The notes below the pieces were generated by a model. The model was not told the origin of the DNA and did no database searches. It was given only the letters and a program-made list of their open reading frames with translations. A program made the translations under genes and the position numbers. Of a stretch of DNA of 64,000 nucleotides, positions 43,254 to 52,482 are shown in pieces; position 1 is the first letter of the stretch; every line of letters begins with the position of its first letter. Origin of the DNA: Rhodanobacter_A agri (GTDB lineage Bacteria > Pseudomonadota > Gammaproteobacteria > Xanthomonadales > Rhodanobacteraceae); assembly GCF_044904705.1 (NCBI RefSeq), contig NZ_JADIKL010000012.1, positions 1-64,000 on the forward strand. The letters are read 5' to 3'.

Positions 43254-43832
43254 ATGACCAAGGACCGCATACTCTCGGCCGCGAAAGCCGTGCTCGAATC
43301 GGTGGGCTTCGAGGGGCTGACGATCCGCAGGGTCGCCCAGCAAGCGGGCCTCTCGCCGATGGCGCTCTACCGCCATTTCAAGAACAAGGACGAGCTGATC
43401 AACGCCCTCATGCAGGACGGTATCTCTGCGTGGGAGGCGATCGTTCGCGGCATCCGCAGCCAGGACCCGGTGGAGTGGCTGGAGGCGCTCACGGAGGCCT
43501 ATCTCGATTTTGCGCTTACACAGCCGCACCGGTTCGACGCGGCGTTCTTCCTGCCTGCGCCCGCGGCGCGCCAGTTCCCCGATGATTTCGCCGCGGGCCG
43601 CTCGCCGGCGATAGCGCTCGCGATGGCGCGCATCGATCAGGCGAAGGCGGATGGTCGGTTCCGCGACGAGCCCACACTCGGGATCGCCATGGCGCTCGCG
43701 GCCTACGGACAGGGATTCGTGTCGATGCAACGGGCCAGGCGTTTCGCGAGCGACGAACAGTTAAAGGCGTTGTATCGCGCGGCGCGGCGCCAGTTCCTCG
43801 ATTCCCTCAAACCGTCCGGGAAAAACGAATGA
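43254..43832 (+). CDS. TetR-family transcriptional regulator
   Basis: 192 residues from ATG 43254. N-terminal DNA-binding domain with FEGLTIRRVAQQAGLSPMAL then YRHFKNKDELINALM; C-terminal ligand/dimer domain from about residue 75. The tetR stop overlaps the start of the following Lnt-like gene (ATGA), so it should repress its own operon through the palindromes just upstream. Effector unknown. Confidence 0.9.
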   Translation: MTKDRILSAAKAVLESVGFEGLTIRRVAQQAGLSPMALYRHFKNKDELINALMQDGISAWEAIVRGIRSQDPVEWLEALTEAYLDFALTQPHRFDAAFFLPAPAARQFPDDFAAGRSPAIALAMARIDQAKADGRFRDEPTLGIAMALAAYGQGFVSMQRARRFASDEQLKALYRAARRQFLDSLKPSGKNE

Positions 43833-45298
43833 TCACCCTGCTTGCAGCCGTGTTGAGCGGCATCATGTTTTATCTCTCACAGGGATACGACCATGTCTGG
43901 GCCCTGATATGGCTCGCGCCCGTGCCGCTGTTGTGGCTCGCCTACGGCCATACGCGCACGTGGCAAGTAATCGGGGCGAGCGCGATCGCGCTACTCGGCG
44001 GCGCAGGCTATATGTTGCAATCCCCCTACCTTCACCTCATACCACCGCTTGTCCTTGCGTCGGTGCTGACGGTCGATATCGGGCTGTTTTGCGTCGCGGT
44101 GTGGTTTGCGCGCTTCGTGCAGCGCCGGGCATCGCCCCTCCTCACACTGTTTGCGTTTCCGGCTTGCTGGACAGCCTTCGAGTTCCTGATTGAACTGCAG
44201 TCGCCGAACGGCACCTACGGATCGCTCGCTTACAGCACGATGTCAGCGCCCGTCCTGATCCAGGGTGCATCGCTCTTGGGGATGTATGTCGTTACGTTCC
44301 TGATCTGCCTTTTTGCGAATACCCTCGCCATGGCGTTGCGGCTCAAACGGAACACGGCCGCAGTCGGCCTCGGGCTGGCGATCTGTGCGGCCAACCTGGT
44401 GTTCGGTATCGTGCGGCTCGCACGCCCGCAGCCCGACGTGGTGCGGGTGGCGGGAATCGTCGATGAGGCGGCGGTATCGGACGCCTGGCGGGCGAAGACC
44501 GTGCCCGCCGCTGTCGCGGTGGCCGAAACCTATGCGCGCGAAATCCGCGCGGCTGCCCGGGAAGGCGCCAGATTCGTGGTTACGCCGGAAGGCGGCATGG
44601 TATCGACTCCTGCCGGACAGAGCGCGATCGTTGCGCGGCTCGTTGCTGCCGCCAGGGATACAGGCGTGCAGATCATTGCCGGCTTCCACGCCGTGGCGCC
44701 GGCCGCCGACTTCGCGCTTGCGATCACGCCCGATGGCAGGACTCAGCGCTACGACAAACGCCATCCGGTGCCGGGCCTCGAGCACGATCTCACGCCGGGT
44801 CATGTCTCGGGCTGGTTGGGCGACGGGCGTGCCGAGGAGATCTGCAAGGACATGGATTTCCCCGACACCATCCGCGCCGATGCCGCCAAGGGCATCCGCC
44901 TGATGGGCGTACCCGCGGGCGACATGGGCATCGATGGCTGGCAGCACGGAATCATGTCCGTGATGCGCGGCGTCGAAGGCGGGTTCTCGATCGTGCGGGC
45001 TGCCAATGACGGCCTGGTGTTCGCCAGCGACGCGCAGGGGCGTCTGATCGCCCTCAAGCAGGATGCGCCTACGGGCCTGACCATGATCGTCGCCGACCTG
45101 CCGCTGGGATCCGGGCCCACGCTCTATACGCGGATCGGCAATGCCTTCCCGTGGCTCTGCGGGATCTTCGCTCTCGCACTTGGCGCGGGACTGCTGGCCT
45201 GGCGGCGGCTGCGAGGCGCCGCCACTTTCGGTGGCCGCGGCTTGTCAGGATCGTCCTCGTCCTCGTCCTCGTCCTCGTCGTCGCCGACGACGCCATAG
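43829..45298 (+). CDS. Membrane-bound nitrilase-superfamily protein resembling apolipoprotein N-acyltransferase
   Basis: 489 residues. The N-terminal 200 residues have about six membrane helices (for example YDHVWALIWLAPVPLLWLAY, SLLGMYVVTFLICLFANTLA); the following carbon-nitrogen hydrolase domain shows the Glu-Lys-Cys triad in VVTPEGGMVS, RYDKRHPVPGLE and EEICKDMDFPD. True Lnt acylates lipoproteins; the C-K-D-M-D-F-P form of the Cys motif and the TetR partner suggest a relative with another acyl substrate. A last membrane helix is followed by a tail of about a dozen serines encoded by a TCGTCC repeat. Translation is coupled to tetR. Confidence 0.75.
   Translation: MITLLAAVLSGIMFYLSQGYDHVWALIWLAPVPLLWLAYGHTRTWQVIGASAIALLGGAGYMLQSPYLHLIPPLVLASVLTVDIGLFCVAVWFARFVQRRASPLLTLFAFPACWTAFEFLIELQSPNGTYGSLAYSTMSAPVLIQGASLLGMYVVTFLICLFANTLAMALRLKRNTAAVGLGLAICAANLVFGIVRLARPQPDVVRVAGIVDEAAVSDAWRAKTVPAAVAVAETYAREIRAAAREGARFVVTPEGGMVSTPAGQSAIVARLVAAARDTGVQIIAGFHAVAPAADFALAITPDGRTQRYDKRHPVPGLEHDLTPGHVSGWLGDGRAEEICKDMDFPDTIRADAAKGIRLMGVPAGDMGIDGWQHGIMSVMRGVEGGFSIVRAANDGLVFASDAQGRLIALKQDAPTGLTMIVADLPLGSGPTLYTRIGNAFPWLCGIFALALGAGLLAWRRLRGAATFGGRGLSGSSSSSSSSSSSPTTP
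45251..45283 (+). repeat. TCGTCC/TCG simple repeat in the Lnt-like gene
   Basis: Four TCGTCC units followed by TCG repeats code for the C-terminal poly-serine tail. Unit length is a multiple of three, so copy-number change would alter tail length without a frameshift. Confidence 0.8.
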
Positions 45299-45465
45299 CT
45301 TCTTTCCAAACCGTCAGCGACGCCGACACACCATCTCGAGAGCCTCAGCCGCAGCCCCGCCCCGCGAACAACGATTGGCCCGGACCCGGCACAACCGCTG
45401 ATTGCCCCGTCGAGATTCATCGACGAGGCCAGCGCCAATCAGCGCTGGCTTGCCCGGGTACGGAC

Positions 45466-46446
45466 TCAGCGCCCGAAGTGGATTTCCTCGCCTTCGTGGT
45501 CGCGGTCCCAGCCGCGCAGTTCGTCGCGGATATGCGCGATGCGCTGGCGGCCGAGGGCGTTGCGTTCTTCGTCCAGCACCTGGCCGTCCAGGAGTTCGGC
45601 CATGCGCTGTGCAGTAGGCAGCATGGTGTCCCAGGCATCGAGCGCAGGCATCGGCGCGGGCAGTGTCATGAAAAAGCTGAGGCCCGGCGTACGCAGCGCG
45701 TCGAGCCGGGCCAGGTCGAAGCTGCCGGGCTTGAGCATGTTGGCAACGCTGAAGATGGGGCCGAGCTCGCGCTTGCCGTCGACGAGGCGGTGGTAGATGC
45801 CCATGTCGCCGAATTCGAGGCCCGCCTTCTCGGCGGCCACGATCAGGTCGGAGCCGTTGAAGTGGCTGCCTTCGCGCGCCATCACGAACAAGGTGACGAT
45901 GCGTTCCACCGCGACCTGCGGCGGACGCCGGCCGAGATCGGAACGCGGCGGCATGCGGGATGCCTGCGGCGCTGGCGCCGGTGCGGCGGAGCCAGGCGTC
46001 GGCGCAGCCGGTGCCGCAAGCGGTGCGGGCGCGGCCGACGACGGCGCGCGCAGCGCGTCGACGATCGAGGCGGCCTGCCCGGCCAGCTTGCTGCGCGACT
46101 CGGCCGGCTTGCGTTCGCCGGCCAGCGTGGCGCCGAGGCGTTCCAGTTCTTCACGCAGGCCGACATCCAGTTCGCCCTGCTGTGGCGGCGGCTCGTCAGC
46201 CAGTGCGTGATCGGTGGCGCTGAAAGACAGCCCGTCCGCGTCGCCAGCTTCGCCCAGCGTGGGCTCGCGGCGCTCGCCGCCCTGCGCGCCCTGCCCGTGC
46301 CCGGTCGGCATGCGTCGCCTACCCTGTTCCTTCTTCGGCTGGCCGAACAGCCAGATCAGCGCGAGCACGACCACGCCGACGATCAGCAGCGGTATGCCGA
46401 CCGCCGGATTCCAGGCAAGGGCAAGCACGGGTTGCAGCGTCATCAT
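45466..46446 (-). CDS. zipA: Cell division protein ZipA
   Basis: 326 residues: N-terminal membrane anchor (PLLIVGVVVLALIWLFGQP), a charged then Pro/Ala-rich linker (about 40-185, with APAPLAAPAAPTPGSAAPAP), and the C-terminal FtsZ-binding domain (ERIVTLFVMAREGSHFNGSD, MGIYHRLVDG, PIFSVANMLKPGSFD, GLSFFMTLPAP). ZipA tethers FtsZ to the membrane and stabilises the early divisome. GAGG precedes the first of two ATG codons by five bases. It follows smc by 101 bases on the same strand. The gene for NAD-dependent DNA ligase (ligA), which follows zipA in Xanthomonas, is not found downstream in this window. Confidence 0.92.
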   Translation of the reverse strand: MMTLQPVLALAWNPAVGIPLLIVGVVVLALIWLFGQPKKEQGRRRMPTGHGQGAQGGERREPTLGEAGDADGLSFSATDHALADEPPPQQGELDVGLREELERLGATLAGERKPAESRSKLAGQAASIVDALRAPSSAAPAPLAAPAAPTPGSAAPAPAPQASRMPPRSDLGRRPPQVAVERIVTLFVMAREGSHFNGSDLIVAAEKAGLEFGDMGIYHRLVDGKRELGPIFSVANMLKPGSFDLARLDALRTPGLSFFMTLPAPMPALDAWDTMLPTAQRMAELLDGQVLDEERNALGRQRIAHIRDELRGWDRDHEGEEIHFGR

Positions 46447-46498
46447 CGGTTCCTCGTGTAGCTCGGGCAGCGCCTGTGGGCAACTTCCGAATCCGTGA

Positions 46499-46515
46499 GT
46501 CCGGCGAAGCCGGAC
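46499..46515 (-). terminator. Short hairpin between smc and zipA
   Basis: GTCCGGC-GAA-GCCGGAC, a perfect 7-bp stem 32 bases after the smc stop, without a following T-run. It may slow transcription or protect the smc mRNA end; complete termination is doubtful since zipA lies 53 bases beyond. Confidence 0.4.
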
Positions 46516-46547
46516 CGTTCCTCAGTTCATGCGAAGGCGGAGCTGCC

Positions 46548-49500
46548 TCAGGCAGTCCCCGCCAGTTTAGCTGCTTCGGCCAGATCCACCTGCACCAGAC
46601 GCGACACGCCGGGTTCGCGCATGGTCACGCCGCACAGCTGGCTGGCGGCTTCCATGGTGGCCTTGTTGTGGCTGATGAAGATGAACTGCACCCGCTCGCT
46701 CATCTCGCGCACCATGGCGGAGAAGCGGCCCACGTTGGCTTCGTCCAGCGGCGCGTCCACCTCGTCGAGCAGGCAGAACGGCGCAGGGTTCAGATTGAAG
46801 ATGGCGAACACCAGCGCCACCGCGGTGAGCGCCTTTTCGCCGCCGGACAGCAGCGAGATGTTGGACGGACGCTTGCCGGGCGGGCGCGCCATGATCGCCA
46901 CGCCGGTGTCGAGCAAGTCGTCGCCGGTGAGTTCGAGGTAGGCATGGCCGCCGCCGAACAGGCGCGGGAACAGTTCCTGCACGCCGGCGTTGACCTTGTC
47001 GAAGGTTTCCTTGAAGCGCGCGCGTGTCTCGCGATCGATCTTCTTGATCGCACCTTCCAGCGTTTCCATCGCGCTGGTGAGGTCGTTGAGCTGATTGTCT
47101 AGGTAGGTCTTGCGCTCGCTCTGCTCGGCGTGCTCCTGGATCGCGGCAAGGTTCACCGGTTCCAGCCGTGCGATCTTCTGGCCGAGTTCGACCAGCTGCT
47201 GCTTCCATTGCGTCGCATCGACATCCTCGGCCAGCTCCGCGAGCAGGGTTTCCAGCTCAAGTCCGGAGGCGGCGATCGCCTCGGCCAACTGCTCGGCGCG
47301 CAGCTGCAGCGCCTGCGCGGCGAGACGCTTCTCGGACAGGCTTTCGCGCAGGCCGGCCAGGCTCTGTTCGGCGAGATGGCGACGCTGTTCCAGCTGGCGG
47401 AAAGCGATATCGCATTCCTCCAGCGCCCGGCGCGCTTCCACCAGTTGTTTGTCCACCAGCAGGCGCTGGTCGAGATAGGTCTGCCGTTCGGCTTCGAGTT
47501 CGGCGATGGGGTCGGAGCCGGCGGCGAGCTGTTCGGCGATCTCGCCGCGGCGTGCCTCGATCTGGCGCAGCTGGTTCTCCATGCGTGCCAGCGATTGTTC
47601 CAGCGAGGCCAGCGAGGAACGCTTGGATTCCAGCGACAGCGCCAGCGCGTGCGCCTGGTCGGCGGCCTCGCGCGCGTTCATGCGCGCTTCCTCGCGGGTT
47701 TCCAGCAGTGCGCGGCGCTCGTTCTCCAGCTCGCGGCGCTGGTCCTCGAGGTCGCCCATGTGGCCGACCGATTCGTCCAGCCGCGCGCGAGCCTCGCGCG
47801 TCTGCGTCTGCAATTCGTCGAGCTGCTCGATCAGCGTGGCCAGTTCGCCGGCGACCTTTTCGCCGCGGGCGCGCGCGGTTTCCAGCTTGCCGCGGTGGCT
47901 CTGCAGCTGGCCAGCCAGCTCGGACGCGCGACGGTGCGCGTTGTACAGCTCGCGCTGGGTGTCGTCGCGGGCGCGCTCGGCCTCGAACTTGCGCGTGCGC
48001 AGTTCGTCGAGCTGCGACGTGCATTCCTCGATGCGTGCTTCCAGCGCGGCGACCTGCTCGGCCAGCGTGCGGATCTCGCGCTCGCGCGCCAGCACGCCAA
48101 CCTGATTGCCCTGGGCGCGGCGCACACGGGCCCAGCCCGGACCCAGCCACTCGCCACCGCGGGTGATCACCGACTGGTAGGGCGCCAGCGCCGACAGCCC
48201 GGTCACGCGCTGGTGCGCCTCGTCCAGCGACTCGGCGACGAGTACGTGGCCGAGCACGGCGATGGCCGCCGCCGGGCCGCGCACGTGCGCAGCCAGGGTG
48301 CCGGCGGTGTTGGCGCCGCCCTCGGCGGCATCGAGCAAGGCGACGTCGGCGTTCTCCAGCCCGCCGAACTCGGCGGCCAGCGTGTGTGCGCCGTCCACCA
48401 GCACACTGTCGATGAAGCCGGACAGCACGGTTTCCACCGCGGTTTCCCAGCCGGCTTCCACTTGCAGCTTCTCGCCCAGGCGCGGCGATTTGTCGAGGCC
48501 AAGGCGCGACAACCATTGGCTGGCTGCGTTTTCCTCCTGGCCCAGCGCGGCATGCTGCAAGGCCTCCAGCGAGGATTGCCGGCCGCGTGCGGTCTGCAGC
48601 TGCGAGCGCGCTTCGTTCAGCGCCGACTGCAGTTGGCGCTCCTCGTCCAGCAGCTTCTCGTGGCTGCCCTTGTGCTGGTCGAGCAGGCCGCCCAGCGACT
48701 CCACCTTCTCGCGCTGGGTATCGTGTTCCAGATGCATCTGCTCGGCGGCGGCGTCCAGCGCGGCGAAGTCGGTGGCCTTCTGCTCGGCTTCCAGCGCTTC
48801 GCGGCGCCTGGCAAGGTCGATCGCCTGGCGGTCGAGGTAGTTGAGCTTGGTGCGCTCCACTTCGGCGGCGCGGTTGGATTCGCCGGCAGTGCGGGTATGC
48901 GTGTCCCAGCGTTGCTGCCAGTCGGCGAGTTTCGTTTCGGCGCCGCGCTGGGCCTCGGCGGTGTCGTCCTGCATCTGTTGTAGGGCTTCGAGCTTGGGTT
49001 CGCCCTCGGCCAGCGCCATGCGCAGCGTTTCGACCTGGCTGCGGTCACCGGCGATGTGTTCGGCCAGTTCCGTGTGTTCTCGCTCGGCGTCGCCCTGGGC
49101 GCGCTGCAGGCGCTCGGCGGTTTCGCGGTTGTGGCGCACCTGTTGTTCGACGCGGGCGATTTCGGCACCGACCTTGTAGACCTCGGCCTGCACCGAATTC
49201 AGATGCTCGCCAGCCTCGGTGTGGCGCTCGCGCATGACTTCGATCTGCGCTTCGATCTCGCGCTGCCCGGCCAGTTGCTTCTCGATCTCGATCTCGGCGG
49301 CGGACAGCCCTGCCCCCTCGCCGTCGTGCTGGCCCTTCAGCGCGCGGTATTCCAGTGCGCGCAGCTCGGCCTCCTTGCGGGTCTGTTCTTCCTTGTAGGC
49401 CTTCCAGCGCTCGGCGGCGCGGGCCTGGCGGTTCAGGTGTTCGAGCTGCTTGTCCACCTCGTCGCGCACGTCCTTCACGCGGTCGAGGTTCTCGCGGGTG

Positions 49501-50057
49501 GACTTGATGCGGCTCTCGGTTTCCTTGCGGCGCTCCTTGTACTTGGAGATGCCGGCGGCCTCTTCCAGATGCGTGCGCAGCTCCTCGGGATGCGCCTCGA
49601 TGATCTGCGAGATCATGCCCTGCTCGATGATCGAGTAGCTGCGCGGGCCAAGGCCGGTGCCGAGGAACAAGTCGGTGATGTCGCGGCGGCGGCAGCGTGC
49701 ACCGTTGAGGAAATAGAAGGATTGACCGTCGCGCGTCACCTGGCGCTTCACCGAGATCTCGGCGTACTGGCCGTACTCGCCCTGCACCGTGCCGTCGGCG
49801 TTGTCGAAGATCAGTTCCACCGTGGCCTGCCCCACCGGCTTGCGCGAGGTGGAACCGGAGAAGATCACGTCGGTGAGCGAGTCGCCGCGCAGGCGGCTGG
49901 CCGCGCTCTCGCCCATCACCCAGCGGATCGCGTCGATGATGTTGGACTTGCCGCAGCCGTTCGGTCCCACCACGCCGGTCATGTTGGCCGGCAGATGCAA
50001 GGTGGTCGGGTCGACGAAGGATTTGAAGCCGGCGAGTTTGATCGTGGTCAGGCGCAT
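46548..50057 (-). CDS. smc: Chromosome segregation protein SMC
   Basis: 1169 residues, full length for bacterial SMC. N-terminal Walker A GVVGPNGCGKSNI (about 29-41), long coiled-coil arms (about 165-490 and 660-1000), a hinge domain between (GFIDSVLVDGAHTLAAEF and DVALLDAAEGG), and the C-terminal signature LLSGGEKALTAVALVFAIF with Walker B FCLLDEVDAPLDEANV. SMC with ScpAB organises and separates daughter chromosomes. It is one of the longest genes in the window and keeps several very long antisense open frames, which are composition artefacts. Confidence 0.97.
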   Translation of the reverse strand: MRLTTIKLAGFKSFVDPTTLHLPANMTGVVGPNGCGKSNIIDAIRWVMGESAASRLRGDSLTDVIFSGSTSRKPVGQATVELIFDNADGTVQGEYGQYAEISVKRQVTRDGQSFYFLNGARCRRRDITDLFLGTGLGPRSYSIIEQGMISQIIEAHPEELRTHLEEAAGISKYKERRKETESRIKSTRENLDRVKDVRDEVDKQLEHLNRQARAAERWKAYKEEQTRKEAELRALEYRALKGQHDGEGAGLSAAEIEIEKQLAGQREIEAQIEVMRERHTEAGEHLNSVQAEVYKVGAEIARVEQQVRHNRETAERLQRAQGDAEREHTELAEHIAGDRSQVETLRMALAEGEPKLEALQQMQDDTAEAQRGAETKLADWQQRWDTHTRTAGESNRAAEVERTKLNYLDRQAIDLARRREALEAEQKATDFAALDAAAEQMHLEHDTQREKVESLGGLLDQHKGSHEKLLDEERQLQSALNEARSQLQTARGRQSSLEALQHAALGQEENAASQWLSRLGLDKSPRLGEKLQVEAGWETAVETVLSGFIDSVLVDGAHTLAAEFGGLENADVALLDAAEGGANTAGTLAAHVRGPAAAIAVLGHVLVAESLDEAHQRVTGLSALAPYQSVITRGGEWLGPGWARVRRAQGNQVGVLAREREIRTLAEQVAALEARIEECTSQLDELRTRKFEAERARDDTQRELYNAHRRASELAGQLQSHRGKLETARARGEKVAGELATLIEQLDELQTQTREARARLDESVGHMGDLEDQRRELENERRALLETREEARMNAREAADQAHALALSLESKRSSLASLEQSLARMENQLRQIEARRGEIAEQLAAGSDPIAELEAERQTYLDQRLLVDKQLVEARRALEECDIAFRQLEQRRHLAEQSLAGLRESLSEKRLAAQALQLRAEQLAEAIAASGLELETLLAELAEDVDATQWKQQLVELGQKIARLEPVNLAAIQEHAEQSERKTYLDNQLNDLTSAMETLEGAIKKIDRETRARFKETFDKVNAGVQELFPRLFGGGHAYLELTGDDLLDTGVAIMARPPGKRPSNISLLSGGEKALTAVALVFAIFNLNPAPFCLLDEVDAPLDEANVGRFSAMVREMSERVQFIFISHNKATMEAASQLCGVTMREPGVSRLVQVDLAEAAKLAGTA

Positions 50058-50199
50058 GCGGTCATCGCTGGGAAAGCAGGAAAAGCCCGGACGACCGGGT
50101 GATAGGGCACTGTGCCAAACACGGGACGGTGCCGCAATGCATTCTTGCGTGATATTTCACTGCAAGTATGCATTGCAATAGGTTGTTATAAGTGGAATT

Positions 50200-50451
50200 T
50201 TACCTTGCGTCTATCGACAAGGCATGAATGCCATGATGCATCAGGTCGTCGAGCACGGCGTAGATCATCCGGTGGCGCTTGATCGGCAGCACGCCAGCGA
50301 ACGCCGGGCTGACGATACGCACGTGGAAGTGGCCCTTGCCCTCTCCCGCATGGCCGGCATGCAGATGGCCTTCGTCCACCACATCCAGCGCGCTGGGCGA
50401 AAACGCGGCGGCGAGGCGCGCGCGTATCTGCTCGACCATCGCCTCGCTCAC
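50200..50451 (-). CDS. BolA family protein
   Basis: 83 residues from a GTG at 50451 that overlaps the yciI stop (GTGA); ATG at 50439 is an alternative. The BolA/IbaG fold is shown by VVDEGHLHAGHAGEGKGHFH then VRIVSPAFAG and KRHRMIYAVLDDLMHHGIHALSI. BolA proteins pair with monothiol glutaredoxins in iron-sulfur trafficking and some affect morphology or transcription under stress. It is the second gene of a yciI-bolA pair upstream of smc on the same strand. Confidence 0.9.
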   Translation of the reverse strand: MSEAMVEQIRARLAAAFSPSALDVVDEGHLHAGHAGEGKGHFHVRIVSPAFAGVLPIKRHRMIYAVLDDLMHHGIHALSIDAR

Positions 50452-50747
50452 GGCAGGGTCTTGCGGAACGGCTTGACGCTGACCTCGGCGTAGACACCGG
50501 CGGCCATATAGGGATCGGCCTCGGCCCAGCGCTGCGCATGGGCCAGCGTGTCGAACTCGGCGATGATCAGGCTGCCGGTGAAGCCGGCCGGGCCGGGATT
50601 CTCCGACTCGATCGCCGGGAACGGGCCGGCCAGCAGCAGGCGTCCGTCCTCCTGCATCTTGTTCAGTCGCTCCAGGTGTTCAGCGCGGGCGGCAAGGCGC
50701 TTGTCCAGCGTACCGGGGTGATCCTGGGCGATGATCGCAAACCACAT
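50448..50747 (-). CDS. yciI: YciI-like protein
   Basis: 99 residues starting MWFAIIAQDHPGTLDKRLAA; the upstream TTG two codons before is not needed. The ferredoxin-like YciI fold is indicated by RLLLAGPFPAIESENPGPAG and SLIIAEFDTLAHAQRWAEAD then PYMAAGVYAEVSVKPF, including the conserved His/Asp pair region. Function is uncertain in general; some homologues act in chloride-dependent dehalogenation or as small-molecule enzymes. It is translationally coupled to bolA. Confidence 0.88.
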   Translation of the reverse strand: MWFAIIAQDHPGTLDKRLAARAEHLERLNKMQEDGRLLLAGPFPAIESENPGPAGFTGSLIIAEFDTLAHAQRWAEADPYMAAGVYAEVSVKPFRKTLP

Positions 50748-50843
50748 GGGCAAGGCTCCGTTGCATTCGAATCCGCAATTTTACCCGACTGTGCCGCCAG
50801 TCATGCTACGGCAACACATCCGGCGCCTGACCGCCTGAAACGC

Positions 50844-50869
50844 ACAAGGCCCGCGATTGCGGGCCTTGT
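50844..50869 (-). terminator. Terminator hairpin after lysS
   Basis: Perfect 11-bp stem ACAAGGCCCGC/GCGGGCCTTGT with loop GATT, 25 bases beyond the lysS stop. The following T-run is weak (GCGTTTC). It separates lysS from yciI-bolA. Confidence 0.7.
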
Positions 50870-50893
50870 CGTGTCACGGCTCAGCGAACAGGC

Positions 50894-52411
50894 TCAGGCT
50901 TCGGGTCGCATGTACGGGAACAGCAGCACGTCGCGGATCGAGGCGGAATCGGTGAGCAGCATCACCAGGCGGTCGATGCCGATGCCGAGGCCGCCGGTGG
51001 GCGGCAGGCCCACTTCCAGCGCGCGGATGTAGTCGGCGTCGAAGTGCATGGCCTCGTCGTCGCCGGCGTCCTTGGCTTCCACCTGGGCCTTGAAGCGCGC
51101 GGCCTGGTCTTCCGGGTCGTTCAACTCGGAGAAGCCGTTCGCGAGCTCCTTGCCGTTGACGAACAGCTCGAAGCGGTCGGTGATGCCCTGGTCGCTGTCG
51201 TTCTCGCGCGCCAGCGGCGAGACCTCGACCGGGTGCTGGGTGATGAAGGTGGGCTGGATCAAGGTGTGCTCCACCGTCTTCTCGAAGATCTCCAGCAGCA
51301 GCTTGCCCCAGCCGTAGCCATCCTTGACCTGCGCGCCCAGGCGCTTCGCGTGGGCAGCCATCGCCGCGCGGTCGCGCAGTTCCTCGCGCTTGATCTCGGG
51401 GTTGTGCTCCAGTACTGCGTCTTCCATCGTCCAGCGTCGGAAGGCCGGGCCGACGTCGATTTCGGCGCCTTCCCAGATCAAGGCGGTGGTGCCGATCACC
51501 TGGCGCGCCGCCTCGCGGATCACGTTCTCGGTGAGGTCCATGATCTCGTTGTAGGTGGCGTAGGCCTGGTACAGCTCCAGCATGGTGAACTCGGGGTTGT
51601 GCCGGGTCGACACACCCTCGTTACGGAAGTTGCGGTTGATCTCGTAGACGCGGTCGAAACCGCCGACCACCAGGCGCTTCAGGTACAGCTCCGGCGCCAC
51701 ACGCAGGTAGAGATCCATGTCCAACGCGTTGTGGTGGGTGATGAAGGGCTTGGCCGTGGCGCCGCCGGGGATGACGTGCATCATCGGCGTTTCCACTTCC
51801 ATGAAGCGGCGCGGCGCGGCTTCCAGCCACTGGCGGATGAAGCCGATGATGCGCGAGCGCTTCTGGAAGGTGTCGCGCGCTTCCTGGGTCACGATCAGGT
51901 CGACGTAGCGCTGGCGGTAGCGCTGTTCCACGTCGGCCATGCCGTGGTGCTTGTCTGGCAGCGGGCGCAGGCTCTTGGTGAGCAGGCGCAGGGCATCCAC
52001 TTTCACCGACAGCTCGCCGGTCTTGGTGCGCATCAGCACGCCTTCGGCGCCGACGATGTCGCCCATGTCCCAGCCCTTGAACGCCTCGTAGGCGTCGCCC
52101 ACGGTGCCGGCGTGGATGAACAGCTGGATGCGACCAGTCATGTCCTGGATCTGCGCGAAGCTGACCTTGCCCTGCACCCGCTTCAGCACGATGCGGCCAG
52201 CCACCTTCACCCGGCGCTGTGCCGCCTCGATCGCTTCGGCGCTGTGCTTGTCCTTGTCGGCGTACTCGTCCTGCAGGTCGCCGACGAAGCTGTCCACCTT
52301 GAAATCGTTGGGGAACGCGATGCCCTGCCCGCGCAGCGCCGTGAGTTTCTCGCGGCGTTCGGCGATCAGCTTGTTCTCGTCGACGGGCAGGATATCGTTG
52401 GTATCGCTCAT
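50894..52411 (-). CDS. lysS: Lysyl-tRNA synthetase, class II
   Basis: 505 residues from ATG 52411 (MSDTNDILPVDENKLIAERR). OB-fold anticodon-binding domain with VKVAGRIVLKRVQGKVSFAQ, class II motif 1 region QKRSRIIGFIRQWLE, motif 2 FRNEGVSTRHNPEFTMLELY, and motif 3 GLGIGIDRLVMLLTDSASIR. It charges tRNA-Lys with lysine. The gene follows prfB, as in many gammaproteobacteria, but here a small secreted repeat protein gene and an extragenic palindrome have come between. The longer frame to 52483 is rejected; its extra residues have no counterpart in the family. Confidence 0.97.
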   Translation of the reverse strand: MSDTNDILPVDENKLIAERREKLTALRGQGIAFPNDFKVDSFVGDLQDEYADKDKHSAEAIEAAQRRVKVAGRIVLKRVQGKVSFAQIQDMTGRIQLFIHAGTVGDAYEAFKGWDMGDIVGAEGVLMRTKTGELSVKVDALRLLTKSLRPLPDKHHGMADVEQRYRQRYVDLIVTQEARDTFQKRSRIIGFIRQWLEAAPRRFMEVETPMMHVIPGGATAKPFITHHNALDMDLYLRVAPELYLKRLVVGGFDRVYEINRNFRNEGVSTRHNPEFTMLELYQAYATYNEIMDLTENVIREAARQVIGTTALIWEGAEIDVGPAFRRWTMEDAVLEHNPEIKREELRDRAAMAAHAKRLGAQVKDGYGWGKLLLEIFEKTVEHTLIQPTFITQHPVEVSPLARENDSDQGITDRFELFVNGKELANGFSELNDPEDQAARFKAQVEAKDAGDDEAMHFDADYIRALEVGLPPTGGLGIGIDRLVMLLTDSASIRDVLLFPYMRPEA

Positions 52412-52482
52412 GGGGTTTCCGTGGTGGCCGATGCGTTCATGCCGGCCGTGGCTGGGTTCTTTGGAGATGGCTCGAAACTTCA

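Noticed and set aside
47130..48983. 617-codon open frame on the plus strand opposite smc
   Set aside because: Antisense to the coiled-coil part of SMC; the product is a Gln/Leu/Arg-rich composition artefact without domain features.
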